Of a stretch of DNA of 64,000 bases, positions 1 through 12,149 are shown piece by piece. Every line of letters begins with the position of its first letter. The stretch's first letter is position 1. The stretch covers positions 48,336 through 112,335 of the forward strand of contig WOGZ01000091.1 in assembly GCA_009733775.1 (NCBI GenBank), written 5' to 3'. The notes under the pieces were generated by a model. The model worked only from the letters and a program-made list of their open reading frames with translations. It was not told where the DNA came from and searched no databases. The position numbers and the translations under genes were made by a program. This DNA is from Alectoria sarmentosa. Its lineage: Eukaryota > Ascomycota > Lecanoromycetes > Lecanorales > Parmeliaceae.

Positions 1-1329
1 TTTTAAAAAATATATTCGATGATTTTCATTATCATATTGAAATTCGCTTTAAAAAAAAGATTTATATTATAAATTAAAATAAAAAAAACACATTTTCATC
101 ACGAACGAGAATGATTCAAAAATCATGAATTTATATAAAATTGAAAAATTTATAAATAAATAGATCGTTCGTTTTCAAAGATGAAAAACGCGTAATAAAA
201 AATCGATAATTCAATATTTCATCAAATGAAAAAATTGAAAATCGACATATAACGTTTAATATAATGTCAATAATTTAAATAAAACGAAAAATTTGATAAA
301 TGATTACGATAAAAAATATAATTAAAAAATAATGAAAAAATATCAAAAATAAAAAGACTTAAATGTTTTTTAAAAAATAATTATTTTTATTTCGATTTCG
401 AAAAGCGAAAAAATTACTTTTATTTCGATTTCAAAAGAATCATTTATTATTTCGAAAAGATCGTTTATTTTTTATAAAAATTCTTTCGTATTAAAAATTC
501 CGAAAAAATTATTTGTTTTTTATAAAAAATCTTTTATATCAAAAAAAACCGTATCACGAAAAAACAAAAGAATTATTACATTTTAATTATATTATTTATT
601 AAATTAAACATTAAATAAAACATTACTCGAGACTCGAAAATTCAAATTTTATTAATTAAAAACATTTTAAACAATTTATTAATATATTCAAATTATTCAA
701 AAAAAATCTTTAATCAAAAGAAATTTTATTATCAAATATGATTTTGCGTTTGTTTTTATATTAATATATTATAAATAATCTATTTCACACACATTTTGCG
801 TTTGCTTTTATATTAACACATTATAATTTTTTTCAAAGATTAAAATTCGAATTTTATTCGAAATTCGAATTATAAAAATTCAAAATATCATTTTAAATTT
901 ATATTCGTGATTTTAGTATTTTTAAATTTCATTTATAAAACACGTATTAAGCATATTCGAATCATATAATAATATTCACATTAAATAATTATCGATATTT
1001 TTTATTATCGTAAATATTGATAATTCTTTTATGATTAATTCAAAAAAAAAACCTCAAAAAAACATTATTATTTTAATATAATATCATTTATATTAAAAAA
1101 AATTACGCTTCGCTATCGTTATCATTTTAATCATTTTAATTATTAATAAAAAAAACTTAATAATCATTTATTCGAATTTTATTTTTAATATAACATTTGA
1201 AACGACGAAATTTTTTATTATAAATATAATTAAACGTGAAATCAACTGTTAAAACATTAAAAATTTATAAATGCGCGAATATTATTACGATAAAAAACTT
1301 CTCGTTTATATATTAAATAAAAATAATAA

Positions 1330-2460
1330 TTCTTTTTTATTTTTATTCAAAATGGATTTTTTAAATGTATAAATTATAATCGTATTAAAAACAAATTTTT
1401 CGACGAAGAAAAAGATTAAAAAATAATTTATCGTATTTATCAAAAAATATTTCAAATTAAATTATATAAATAAAAAAAAAATCATAAAGGCATTTTCCTT
1501 AATTCGCAATCAATAAATGTATAAAATTATTTATAATAAATATTAATTCTTCGATATAAAAAAAACAACATTTGATAATTTTAAAAAAATTATTATTAAT
1601 TTAAAAAAAATCAATAGCAAAGAAAATCTCGTAAAAAAAATCTTTATTATATATAATATAATAATTATTATTATAAAAAATCGTTTATTATATTTCCATT
1701 TATTCAAATATCGAATTTATTTATTTAAACATTAAACTCGCTTATTTAAACATCGAATTCATTTATTTAAATATCGAACACGTTTATTTAAATAAAGTTA
1801 TCATCTCACACAAAAAAAAGAAATTAATCGATGCGTTAAAAAATTATAAAAATTTCAAAATTAATAAATTAAAAAATATCATTATTTCGAAAAACGAAAA
1901 TAAAGAAATGAAATTATTCAATAATAATGATATTTATTTAACGATGAAAATATCCTAAAAAAAGTTCGAAATATTAATAAATAAATACGAATCGAAAAAA
2001 GAAGAAAAACTTTTATCGAAAAAAAAAAAAAATAAAAAAAAAAAAATATGAAATTGCGTTAAAATAATATGAAATTTCGCCAAAATTAAAAAAAAATAAA
2101 AATGAAATTTTTTCGTTTGACAAATGCGATAAAAAATATATATTCGATAATAAATTTATTATAAAAACGATTATTAATCATATAACGTTTGTTAAAAACA
2201 ATAAAAATTTTAAATAATCATTTAAATATGAAAATTATAAAAATCAAAAATGCGAAAAACGTTTTAATAAATATCAAAACTTTCTAGAAAAAATATGCGA
2301 TTATTATAAATAAAATGTTAAATCTCATAAATGAAGCATGCGAATTCTTCGAAAAAAGATATTTATTTTTCACAACTCATATCTTTTTTCATTCGAAAAA
2401 TGATTTATTAATATTAAATTTAAACGATTGAATCGATAATTGATAATCGAATAACGAAAG
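1330..2460 (+). pseudogene. Relict reading frame, unknown protein, lysine-rich with heptapeptide repeats
   Basis: I do not recognise this gene. Read through stops that could be mutated Gln or Trp codons, the plus strand gives a long basic, charged protein. It contains short repeats with the core LFK near 1697-1792, a Lys/Glu-rich stretch near 1960-2050, and a region near 2119-2330 with scattered Cys and His/Tyr codons that vaguely recalls a zinc finger. The repeat frame and the downstream frame differ, so at least one indel lies between them. It directly abuts the 3' LTR of Copia-1 copy A. It may be part of an older transposon or a dead host gene; function cannot be stated. Confidence 0.25.
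1697..1792 (+). repeat. 21-bp tandem repeat, about 4.6 units
   Basis: Units start at 1697, 1718, 1739, 1760 and 1781, each carrying a version of TTATTTAAA followed by a CGA- or ACA-type codon. The period is a multiple of three and reads as a seven-residue repeat with the core LFK, so it probably arose in coding sequence. Confidence 0.6.
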
Positions 2461-2463
2461 ATT

Positions 2464-2586
2464 TATGAAAATATGATATAAAACATTTAATTATCTTAAT
2501 TTAATAGTGTTATAAAAAAAATGCGATTTAAATTATGAACGCATACGCCCGTTACGTGATAAAATCATATAATTTAAATTTCGATA
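2464..2586 (-). repeat. Copia-1 copy A 3' LTR
   Basis: A 123-bp LTR. In sense direction the family LTR begins TGTCGAAATT and ends ATTTCCACA; here the terminal TG and CA have become TA by transition. It carries the GCATACGCCC remnant of the central palindrome and ACGTGA boxes seen in the other copies, and is followed on the right by Copia-1 3' UTR. Confidence 0.85.
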
Positions 2587-3264
2587 TTTTTTTTCGCACG
2601 CATATTTTTAAAAAAATCGAATATCGAATAAATAAAATGAATCGAGCGTCGAATAATTATAATGAATTTAACGTCGAATAATTAATATAAAATCATTTTT
2701 ATATATTTCTTTTACCTTTTATGCGTCTCATAAAAACTCAAATTTCAAATATGAAATTTGAAATTCGCGATGTTCAAAATCGAATAAAAACAATGAAAAT
2801 TCGAAAAAGAATATAATTTTTTTTTTATAAATCATTTTTATTTTATAAATCATTTTTATTTTATAAATCATTTTTATTTTATAAATCATTTTTATTTTAT
2901 AAATCATTTTTTACTCTTTATGTATTATTTTTATTTTTTATAAATATTCGAATTTCAAAAATGAGATTCGAAACTCGCGATGTTTAAAGTCGAATAAAAA
3001 AAATGAAAATCGAAAATTTGAAACGATTATGTTTTTTTGAACATATTCGTCACGATGTTTTATATAAAAAATTTCACTTTTTGACGAAAAATCGTTTTTT
3101 AATAAATTTATTTGCAAATCATTTAATGTATATCAAAAATCGATCGATATATAATCGATGAATATATATGAAAATTTATTTTCTCGATTGAACGAGATAT
3201 TTCGAATTGTATATGCACATATATGCATATATACGATCAATTATAAAATGTCAAAAAAATCGTT
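2587..3264 (-). other. Copia-1 copy A 3' untranslated region
   Basis: Matches the 3' UTR of copy C (40480-41085) in reverse and the B2 3' region (17310-17850). It contains two diverged copies of a block of about 75 bp (about 2735-2815 and 2945-3020) around GAAATTCGCGATGTT, separated by an 18-bp minisatellite. The match to copy C stops at TCGTT (3260-3264), where Helitron E1 starts. Confidence 0.8.
2827..2916. repeat. 18-bp minisatellite, five units
   Basis: Five near-identical units with core ATAAATCATTTTTATTTT starting at 2827, 2845, 2863, 2881 and 2899. Copy C has only about two units at the matching place (about 40812-40850) and B2 has none, so the array expanded within this family. Confidence 0.85.
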
Positions 3265-5080
3265 ATGTTGTTATGTTGTCAAGCTGCGTATCTATTTAAT
3301 AAATCAATATATATAAAGAAATAATGTAGGGCTGAGCTAAAAAACCTTGAATTTGTATATGCAATCAATCAAAAAATTAAGTCAATTTCTTATTTCGAAT
3401 AACGTTCGAATAACGGCGTTTAGGCCTCCCGAGCACCCTCATCAAAAATTTATATATAAAAATCTTACACTTTATATCCCTTATTTCCTTCAATATACAA
3501 TTTCTGTATATTTTCGTGAATTATAATATTTTATTTGCGCTTTTCAATAATGTATAAATGATATTCATCGATTTACTATTGACGATGTAAAAAAATATTC
3601 AAATATTCATTTTAAAATCGCACGACGCCTATTCGAAGCGATCAATTTTTTTTTCATTTCAATTATTTATTTGTTAAACCGCGTGCAATCATTATTCTTT
3701 TATTAATATATCAATTAATCATCAAATGAATATATTCATTATCGATGTCTTTTTAAGACGTGTGATTGAATAAATTAAATATTATAACCGTTTTTCAATA
3801 TTCTTTTAAAATTCTTATTAACGCGTATAAACGTCGTTTTTTAAATAAATCTTTTTTCGTCGATAATCGAGACAAAACATCAATTATTATCAAAAAATTA
3901 ATTATTATTATTTCAAAAAGACGTGAAAGATCTTTAAAAAGATCTTAAACAGACTTTTCGCTCTCACAATTATCGTCCTTTCAAATCAATCGATCTTCGT
4001 TTTTTCAAAACGCGCCCTCTTCTTTTACCTCGCCTATTATCTTTTTTTTTATTTAATAACGCGTCTTTTACATTTTTAAACGATCGAAAAATGTTTTAAT
4101 CGATGTTATAAATCATTTATTACGAGATTTATTAATAAATTTTTTTAATATCGATTTCTTTGACAGCTCTCTCTTAAATCCGTCTTTTAATCTTTTTTTA
4201 ATAATTATTCAATTTTTAATAAAATTGATAAATTATATTGCGCGTCATTTATACATTATAAAGTCTCTGCGACATAACCTCGATTTTATAAATCAAATTT
4301 ACGATCGATATGATGCGACGTTATTTAAAAACGAATCATTTGAATAATGTTATAATAACGATAAGATTAAAATCATTACATTTGAAATAAACTTTTCATA
4401 AAACGACGATTGAAAAAACGATTAAAACGAAAATAAAAAACATTATAAAATTGAAACGAATATGAATGATTTTATTAACCTCAATGAGCGTGATATTAAT
4501 AACGTTTTACACTCTTTAAAATTTGACATCATAATTTTAATCGATAAATATAAAAAATATCGCGCTCATAACGTTCAATATAATAACGTCACCTCGATAA
4601 TCTCATAATAAATCATTATTAATCATTTGATCGTTTTATTCACGTGTAAAATGCAAAACGCGATCATCATTTATATATTTATTTTAACGCCTTCAAAAAA
4701 TGAGAGATCGATTTTTAATCAAATTTACATCATGAATAACATTCAAAAACAATTCATAACACGATATAATTTTTTTTCGATCGCGTTTTTTATATTAATT
4801 ATATCAAATATGATTATTATGATAACATCAAATAATAATTTTATCGAAAAATAATTATTTTTTTCAAAAACATCAATCTTTACATTATTGTTTTCAAAAC
4901 GATATTTGAAAGATTAAAAACCGATTCAATTATACGAGACTATAAGTTATTATATAAAAACTCACAATATCATAATTCACGCATTTATAATCGTTTTATT
5001 TCAAATGAAATTGTTATTATTTAAAAAAACGATATAAATAATTCATTAAATATATCCGAAACGAAAAACGTTTTGATTGA
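3265..5080. other. Helitron E1 5' region, no gene recognised
   Basis: About 1.8 kb between the left junction and the part of RepHel I can align by eye. It includes a less mutated patch at about 3300-3450 with GGCCTCCCGAGC. Short plus-strand openings exist (near 3766-3948 and 4627-4854) and may be the damaged N-terminus of RepHel, but I could not confirm this. Confidence 0.4.
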
Positions 5081-6131
5081 AATTCAAAATAACGATAAAT
5101 ATAATGTTTTATATTAACATCTCATTTATATATCATTGCGTTATTCATTCATCTTTTCATTTGACGAATAATCATAATATAACAATATATTTATTATAAA
5201 TGTTTCATTTGATGAAAATCTTCTTATCAATCGAGATAACAATAATAATTTCGTTTCACGAATTAATAATCGAGAAAACTTAATACGAATCACATTAATC
5301 TCTTTTTATAAATTAATTTTTTTATTTTTTTAAATTCATCAAATTGATTCTTCATAAATATTTTATATAAATTTATTTTATTAAATTCAATCGCTTTTTT
5401 CATTGCGATAAATTATTTGAATATTTTATTTACGATGCATATATGATCATTAAAAACAATCGATTTTATTAAATAAAACAAAATCAAAAATCATTTGAAT
5501 TAATATTTATCAAACAATCATTAATGCTCAAATCGATAAAATTATCATAAACGCATAAATTAATAAATAACGTATTATTCTTTGTTTTTATATTAAAAAG
5601 ATTTATAATTTATAAAATAACTTTATCAAAATTGCATAATCTTGATTATTAAATTTAATCGATTAAACATTTTCATTATCTTTATTTGCAATTTAAAATA
5701 AATTAAAATCATCATTAATTTATTATTTGATGAATTGATTATTAATCGATTTAATTTGATAATAAAAGTGTTCAAATTGAAATTAAAAATTTTCATAAAC
5801 GATATTTTAAAAAAAAAAGATGTTTGATAAATTTTCTTTCTCCCCTTTAATAAATTTATTTATAATAAATTTTTTAAAAACACGTTAATCAAGCAATTAA
5901 TGCAAATCATAATTTTTAAAAATGCTTTTAATATTGTTCAATCTTTTATACGTCGTAATTTTTATTTATAAATTTTATAATGCTCTCAAATTTTTTCTTT
6001 TTATCTCGAAAACAAAATTATAATCGATTGAAATTTTGATGATTAATTTTAATCTTAATTGATTTTTGTTTATAAAAAATCGAATTTCAACGTATTATTA
6101 TATTATAAAATTTCAAAAACATAAATTATCA

Positions 6132-6140
6132 TATGTTCAT
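6132..6140 (+). other. Helitron HUH nuclease motif, damaged
   Basis: The Rep metal-binding His-x-His reads Tyr-Val-His here (TAT GTT CAT), one CAT-to-TAT transition. In copy E2 the matching codons at 52614-52622 are TAT GCT TAT, both His lost. Confidence 0.75.
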
Positions 6141-7320
6141 ATACTCATTATATTATATCTTAAAAATCATTATTTAAATGTCAACGAGATAAACGTCATT
6201 ATCAATATTAAAATTCTTAATCATATGCGATTTCTTAATCTTTATATCATCATGATCAAATGTATAATTTATAATAATTATAATCATTACATTATAAACA
6301 AAACGAATATCATTTCATTTTATTAAAATTCGAACAAAAATCAATGCAATAAACGATTTTCAAAGAAATTTAACGATCACATTATTTTTAAATTAAACAT
6401 CGAATACTTTATTTATCGCCGGCATAGATTTATTATAATTTCAAAAAATAAATTTAAATAAAATTGTTGAATAATGTCTTATAATTTATATTTATCGATT
6501 AAATATAATGTTCACATTAATATGAGAATATACATTAACGTCAAAACTTGCAAATATATCTTCAAATACGTTTATAAAAATAACGATTAAATTAATCTTC
6601 GAATAAAGCGAGTGAATAAAAACGATATGATAAATTTGATAAATGAGATTCAAAAATATCGAGACACACGTTGAATAAAATCAATAAAAATTTATTAAAA
6701 AATATTTGATTTCAAATTATATAATCATAATTTTATTATAAAGCGATTATTTATTCACCTTTTAAATCAATAAATCGTGATTTTTAATAATAATTCTCAA
6801 TTATTTGATATAATAATAACAAACGAACGTCAAACTTCTTTTATAATTTTTTTTAATTAAATATATGACGTTAACAACAAAGACGATCAACAGATTTTTT
6901 TTACATTAATTTATTAAAACATTACGTCTGAAAAAAAAACATTTAAAACATTTAAAAATAAAATTCACATCAAAGGCGCATCGATATTATTATAAAAATA
7001 TATTATATCAATTTTAACGCAAATGAACTTTATTATTTACGCTTTTTTCTTTTAAACGTATCGAATCTTTTATTTTATAAAGATTTACGAACGATAAACA
7101 ATGATTTTTTTTCAAATTATCATATCGCTTATATAACAAAAAATCTCACGCGTAATAACATCGAATGAAATAAAACCTTAAAAAAAAAATGTTTAAAAAA
7201 GCGGAGACTCTTTACGAAGTTTTTTCATAATAATTTTATTCAATTATGAACTTAATAAATCGTTTGATTTATAAAATAAACATAAAACAAAATATGTGAT
7301 TTAATTTGATTAATGTGTAA

Positions 7321-7608
7321 AAGTACCTCAATTGCGAAAGAAGAAAATTATCGCGCTATTTGTTATAATAAAACATCATCTCTTTTTTTAGTATAATGTT
7401 GCTTTTTTTTTTCATCAAAAATGATTTTATTAAACGTATTTTTATTTATTCGCAATTTCTTTTAAAGTGTCTCAATTGCGAGAAAAGAAAATTATCGCAT
7501 TATTTATTATAATAAAACATTATCACTTTTTTTAATATAATGTTTTTTTTTTTTCATCAAAAGTGATCTCATTAAGCGTATTTTTTTTATTCGCAATTCC
7601 TTTTATTC
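7321..7608 (+). repeat. 144-bp tandem duplication inside Helitron E1
   Basis: The block beginning with a CTCAATTGCG-type sequence occurs at 7321-7464 and again at 7465-7608 with point differences. Helitron E2 has a single copy (about 60953-61095). It lies within the coding region between Rep and helicase. Confidence 0.8.
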
Positions 7609-9375
7609 TCCCTCATCATTAACACATTTTTTTATTTAAACTCTTTAACGATTATATATATATTCTTTAAACTTATTATCAAGATTTCGCTTTATTAAAC
7701 GATATATAAACGAAATAAATTATTATCGAAAACTTTTATTCTTATTTAATTTAAATTCGTTTAAAAAAATATTCAATTTTATAAAAAATATTAATTTAAT
7801 TAACGATTTTAATTTATTAAAAATGTAATATAATTATAAATAATATTATAATAACGAACGCCATCATCTTTTACGCGAAAAACGTTTTTATTAAATAAAT
7901 ATTTAAAAGCAAATGTGAACGAATTTTAATAATAATTAAACGATGATTATAAACGTTATTTGAAACGCGATATCTTTTTTTAATAATTATTTCTTTTTTG
8001 TAAACGATTACGAGAATATTAATAAGATTATATTTTAAAACATTATTTTACGAAAAATACGCGAGGTCTTTAAGATAACAATTATTATAATTTCTTTAAA
8101 CATCATTTTTATTTTTCTTTAAAAAGATTATATTATTTATTTTCGCTTTAAGATTTCTTTAAATGTTATTACTTAATTTTTTTACGATATTATAAATGAA
8201 TTTAATTTAATCGAATTATTATATATAATTAAATTAATCTTTTAAAACGAAATCTCGATATAAAATCGTTATAATATCGAAATTATTAATCGTATATTTC
8301 AAGATATTCGTAAAGATCTTAAATTGTTTAATGATATAATTATATGCTTTTGCGACGATTTTCGTTAAATTTTATCGATCATTAAAAACGTTAAATTAGA
8401 ACGTATTATTACATTTATTTTAAAAATCTCATATTTATAAAATCACATTCAAATCTTTAAATTCACGAAAAATATAAGATTTCGCAATTCAAATTTAATT
8501 AAATAAAATCGTATTAATATAAAAACATTCGCAAATGATTTTTTGAATATAAATAATGAAATTTCAATAAGCACAAAAGAACGAGAAATTATGGATTAAT
8601 TTATCGATTAATTATCAAATAACATTATCACAAATCTGATTGATGTTATTTATCGCGACTTGAATTCATATCGAGCATTTGATTTTTACATCTTTAAGAT
8701 GATTCTTTGCACCCTTAACAAAAACGTTATTCAATTCAATAATCAAATCCTTAATAAATTCTTTAAAATCAAAACGATATATATTAATCATAATCAAATC
8801 GTTGACGAAAAAAATAATTTTCTTTTATTTATCGAATTAATAAACGTTTTTAAGTCAATCTTTTTATCATCTCATCATTTGAAATTAAAAAAAGATTATA
8901 TGATAATATTATTAAAGAATTTATAATAATTATAAAACTTATATAATAAAACACGTTTATAAATCAAATATATTGAATTTAAAATACTCGATTGTCGCAT
9001 TCTTAAAAACGAACATAACGATAAACGTCATTATATATTACGCATATTTCTTATTTCGCTCGATTCGAACAATTTATATATTTTTTTTCGACGCATTTAA
9101 TATTTAATTCACTTAATCTTCAACATAACGATCAATAAATCGCAAAATCAATCTTTATAACAAATCGATTTATGTTTACAATCGAAGATCTTCGCTTATG
9201 ATTAATTATATATAATTTTGAACCGAATCATCAATAAAACCGATTTATTCATTATAATCTTAAACGATTTATCAAAAAAATAACCGAATCACCCGATCAA
9301 ATGTATTAAAAATAAGATCATTAAGCAGATGCTTCTTATATAACAATAAAAATAAATCATATACGCATAAAAAAG

Positions 9376-9392
9376 CAAGCAGAGTCCGCTTG
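9376..9392. other. Hairpin just after the helicase, possible Helitron 3' element
   Basis: CAAGCAGA-G-TCCGCTTG is an 8-bp stem with one mismatch that a single G-to-A change explains. About 11 nt later comes TTAA, which could be a mutated CTRR end. This resembles a Helitron 3' terminus, but the copia sequence resumes only at 9671, so either the element extends further or a second insertion lies between. Confidence 0.35.
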
Positions 9393-9670
9393 ATCGGCGT
9401 TGTTTAAATTCGTTCCGCCTTCATTTGCCTTGAATATCATAAATTTAATTCATAAACCTTGACTTGTATCTTATCAAATTTATAATTTGACAAAAAGTTA
9501 ATAAATAATCAATTTTCATAAAAGAATCGATTAATTTATAATTATTCAAAATATGATTTTTTTGATATATCACATTATCGACATCATTGTGTCCTCAATT
9601 ATAAATATATCGTTTATTATAAATTTGATAAACATCTCATAATCAATCAATCGTATTTTCAACATAAAAG

Positions 9671-10150
9671 TCGTTTCAAGATATTAATGTTTGATAATAA
9701 TAATTGATAACGTATATGTGAATAATGTATAATAACGATATTTATAATAATAATGATAATAATAACGTTTAAAGATATAAATATAATAACCCTAAAAACA
9801 TAAATATAATGATTTTAAAAAATATAAATATAATAATTTTAATGAGAATATTTAAGACGATTAACGAAAAGATAATAATAACGATTTTTTGAATAACGTC
9901 ATAAATTTTAAATTTGAATCGAATATAAAAATAAGTTGTTCGAAAAGAGATTTATATGTTTAATGATTATAATTATAATAACGATAAATCAATTTTTGAT
10001 ATTATAATAATATAATAAAAAATTTGATACGTCAAAATTAATATTGAGATTTTGCGAATAATTTCGATTTTAATTGATTATTTGATCGATCATTCGAAGT
10101 ATAAAGATTAATGAAATCGTTTTTTTAAAGTTGAAGGCGCTGAATAATAA
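9671..10150 (-). other. Copia-1 copy A 3' UTR, proximal part
   Basis: Reverse-orientation match to copy C 39990-40470, including repeated ATAAATATAAT-type motifs (9770-9840) that mirror those at 40290-40360. No open frame of note. Its left edge is the Helitron right junction. Confidence 0.7.
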
Positions 10151-11700
10151 TAACGAGACGATTTAAATAATCTTAAATAAATAATGTGAAATTGTTTTCA
10201 TTTTAAAAACATCGCGAAAAATAACAAATTTATCAAAATATAAAATCTTAATAAGATCATTAATTATTTGTTTATTAATGAAAACATATTGAACATTTAT
10301 AATATTATTATTAATTTTTTCGCGTATAAAATAATGAGCGATATTAATGTGTTTAATATGAATATGAAATTAAAGGTTTTTTACAAAAACGATTGCGTCT
10401 TGATTATTTTTAAAGATCATAATAATTTTAAAATTCGAATTATTAAATCGTAAAAATTAATTAAAAAAGTTTTTTAATCAAATAATTTTTTTAATAATTT
10501 ACATTTAATCGATATATTTTTATTTATAAATGAATAACATTATAATGATTTAACGTTTGCTTGATCAATTAATAATATCATTATTTAAATTAAATAAATA
10601 ATCGAAAATGAATTTTCGAATTGAATTTTCAATTCAATTAAAATTAATATAATCGAATAAATTTTTTAAAAAGTTTTTATATACGAATTCGTAATATATT
10701 ATACTTTTAAAATATCGAAAAATTCGAATAATCGCATTTTAATGCGTTGAAATAAAATTGATTAAATATTAATTAATTAAAAAAATAATATAAACGATAT
10801 CGAGATAAGTTTTCAATATAACGTATATAATAAAGTTTATAATGAATTAATATTTTTTATAAAATCTTTTAAAAATTATATAATTCTTTTCGACGAGCGT
10901 TAATCTGCGATTGATTTTAAATGATATATTAATAAAAATGAGATTTCAATATTTGAAATAATTAAGAAAACGTGTAATGTACATTTTTTATTTTAAACGA
11001 ATAATGTTATTACGACGATCTCTTTTAACGATCATATTTAAATAAAAAACGTATGATTTTAAATTTAATATGTGAAATTTGACGTTTAAAACATCTTTAA
11101 TTCGTTTAATAACGATTTTATTACGATTTATAATTAAAATATCATCGACGTAAAACGTTATAATGATTTTTTTTTTGAAATTTATAAATATATTATCGTT
11201 CGATTCGATGAAATTGAAATCGAATTCTTTTATATAAATCGAAAAATGTTGATATTAAATTTTGAAAAATTGTTTTAAATCATAAAGAGCTTTATTTAAT
11301 TTATAGATTTTGATATTATTTTTATTAAAGTCGTTAAATTGTTACATATAAATATTTTTTTAAACATTATTATAAAAAAAAACGATTTTGACGTTTATTT
11401 ATTTTATATTTCAATTCATAATCGTCGCAAACGCAAAAATCGTTTCATAATTTATAAACTTTATCATTAATGCGAAAATGTCATGATAATCACGACTCTT
11501 TTATTATTCGAATTTTCAAATAATTCAATGTGTTTTATAATAAATGATTTTTCTTTTAAAATTTCGCTTTATAATGTAAATTTAACGATTTTTGAAAATA
11601 CGAATCTTTAAAAACGTTTAAATAAGACATTAAGTGTTATTATTCATAAGAGATTTATATTCATTTCGTATATTAAGTTTTTAATTTATATAAATCAAAT
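10150..11700 (-). pseudogene. Copia-1 copy A reverse transcriptase and RNase H region
   Basis: The minus strand carries the copia RVT_2 domain with the catalytic YVDD codons intact at 11141-11152, followed in sense direction by RNase H down to about 10150. The region aligns with copy C 38700-39850, where the same YVDD is readable. The enzyme copies element RNA into DNA in virus-like particles. Stops and frame breaks are frequent, so no functional product is expected. Confidence 0.75.
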
Positions 11701-12149
11701 TATTAAAAATCATTTATTTATAAATTATAAATTCGAAAATATTAAGTTTATTAATATAATTCGCAAAAAAAATAAAAATAATCGAAAATTTTCGTTAAAA
11801 AATCAAATAATAAATCACGAATATTCGAAATAATGAAATCTTTATAATCATCAAATATCTTTTAAAGAATTTCATATTTGAAATGTTTTCACACAATTTT
11901 CATTTTAATAAATTTTAAAAATATTAATAAAAGAGAAGCGATAATAAATTTAACGATTAATATAATAAATTTAATAAATGTTATAAATATACGCATTATA
12001 ATGATAATAAAATGAAATCTTTAAAAGCGATTAATGATTAACGATGAAATATTCGTTAACAATAATCGATTTAACGATTTAATTGAAATTATAGATTCAA
12101 CGTTTAATAATATAATGATACATTATTTATTCAATGTTTCTTTTATAAC

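Larger units (their letters stand above)
1..2463. other. Unidentified RIP-mutated AT-rich flank
   Basis: Very AT-rich sequence with stops in every frame and no LTR, terminal repeat or transposase motif that I recognise. It ends where the outer edge of a Copia-1 LTR begins at 2464. The stretch about 1330-2460 holds a lysine-rich, partly open plus-strand reading and a 21-bp repeat, described separately. The remainder shows nothing I can assign. Confidence 0.5.
5080..9350 (+). pseudogene. Helitron RepHel protein (HUH Rep endonuclease plus Pif1 helicase), RIP-inactivated
   Basis: In Helitrons this protein nicks, unwinds and joins DNA for rolling-circle transposition. Reading through stops, the plus strand follows the Helitron-like N-terminal region (about 5410-6060). 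Next is the two-histidine HUH motif at 6132-6140, where the first His is now Tyr (TAT GTT CAT). The KYIFKYVYK block follows near 6560. The helicase begins before 8250 with WDE- and CDDFRQ-like motifs (about 8250-8400). It continues through the open stretch 8660-8926, which ends in an LLRNL-like motif, to the INKSQ...LY block near 9110-9230. Many in-frame TAA/TGA and a 144-bp duplication make it dead. The family assignment is strong; the start codon is not determined. Confidence 0.85.
3265..9670 (+). mobile_element. Helitron copy E1 (Rep/Pif1-helicase rolling-circle transposon)
   Basis: About 6.4 kb inserted into the 3' UTR of Copia-1 copy A. It carries a RIP-damaged RepHel gene on the plus strand. 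A second copy of its middle part lies at 52614-52862 and 60008-62107. The left junction reads AAAAAAA then TCGTT and the right junction has TCGTT again, giving either a 5-bp duplication or, Helitron-like, an element starting with TC inserted between A and T. No canonical CTRR is visible at the right junction, so the exact ends are inferred from the interruption of copia rather than from Helitron termini. Confidence 0.8.

Noticed and set aside
7321..7608. CRISPR-like or other spaced repeats
   Set aside because: Only two adjoining units without spacers, part of a Helitron coding region. No repeat-spacer array was seen anywhere.
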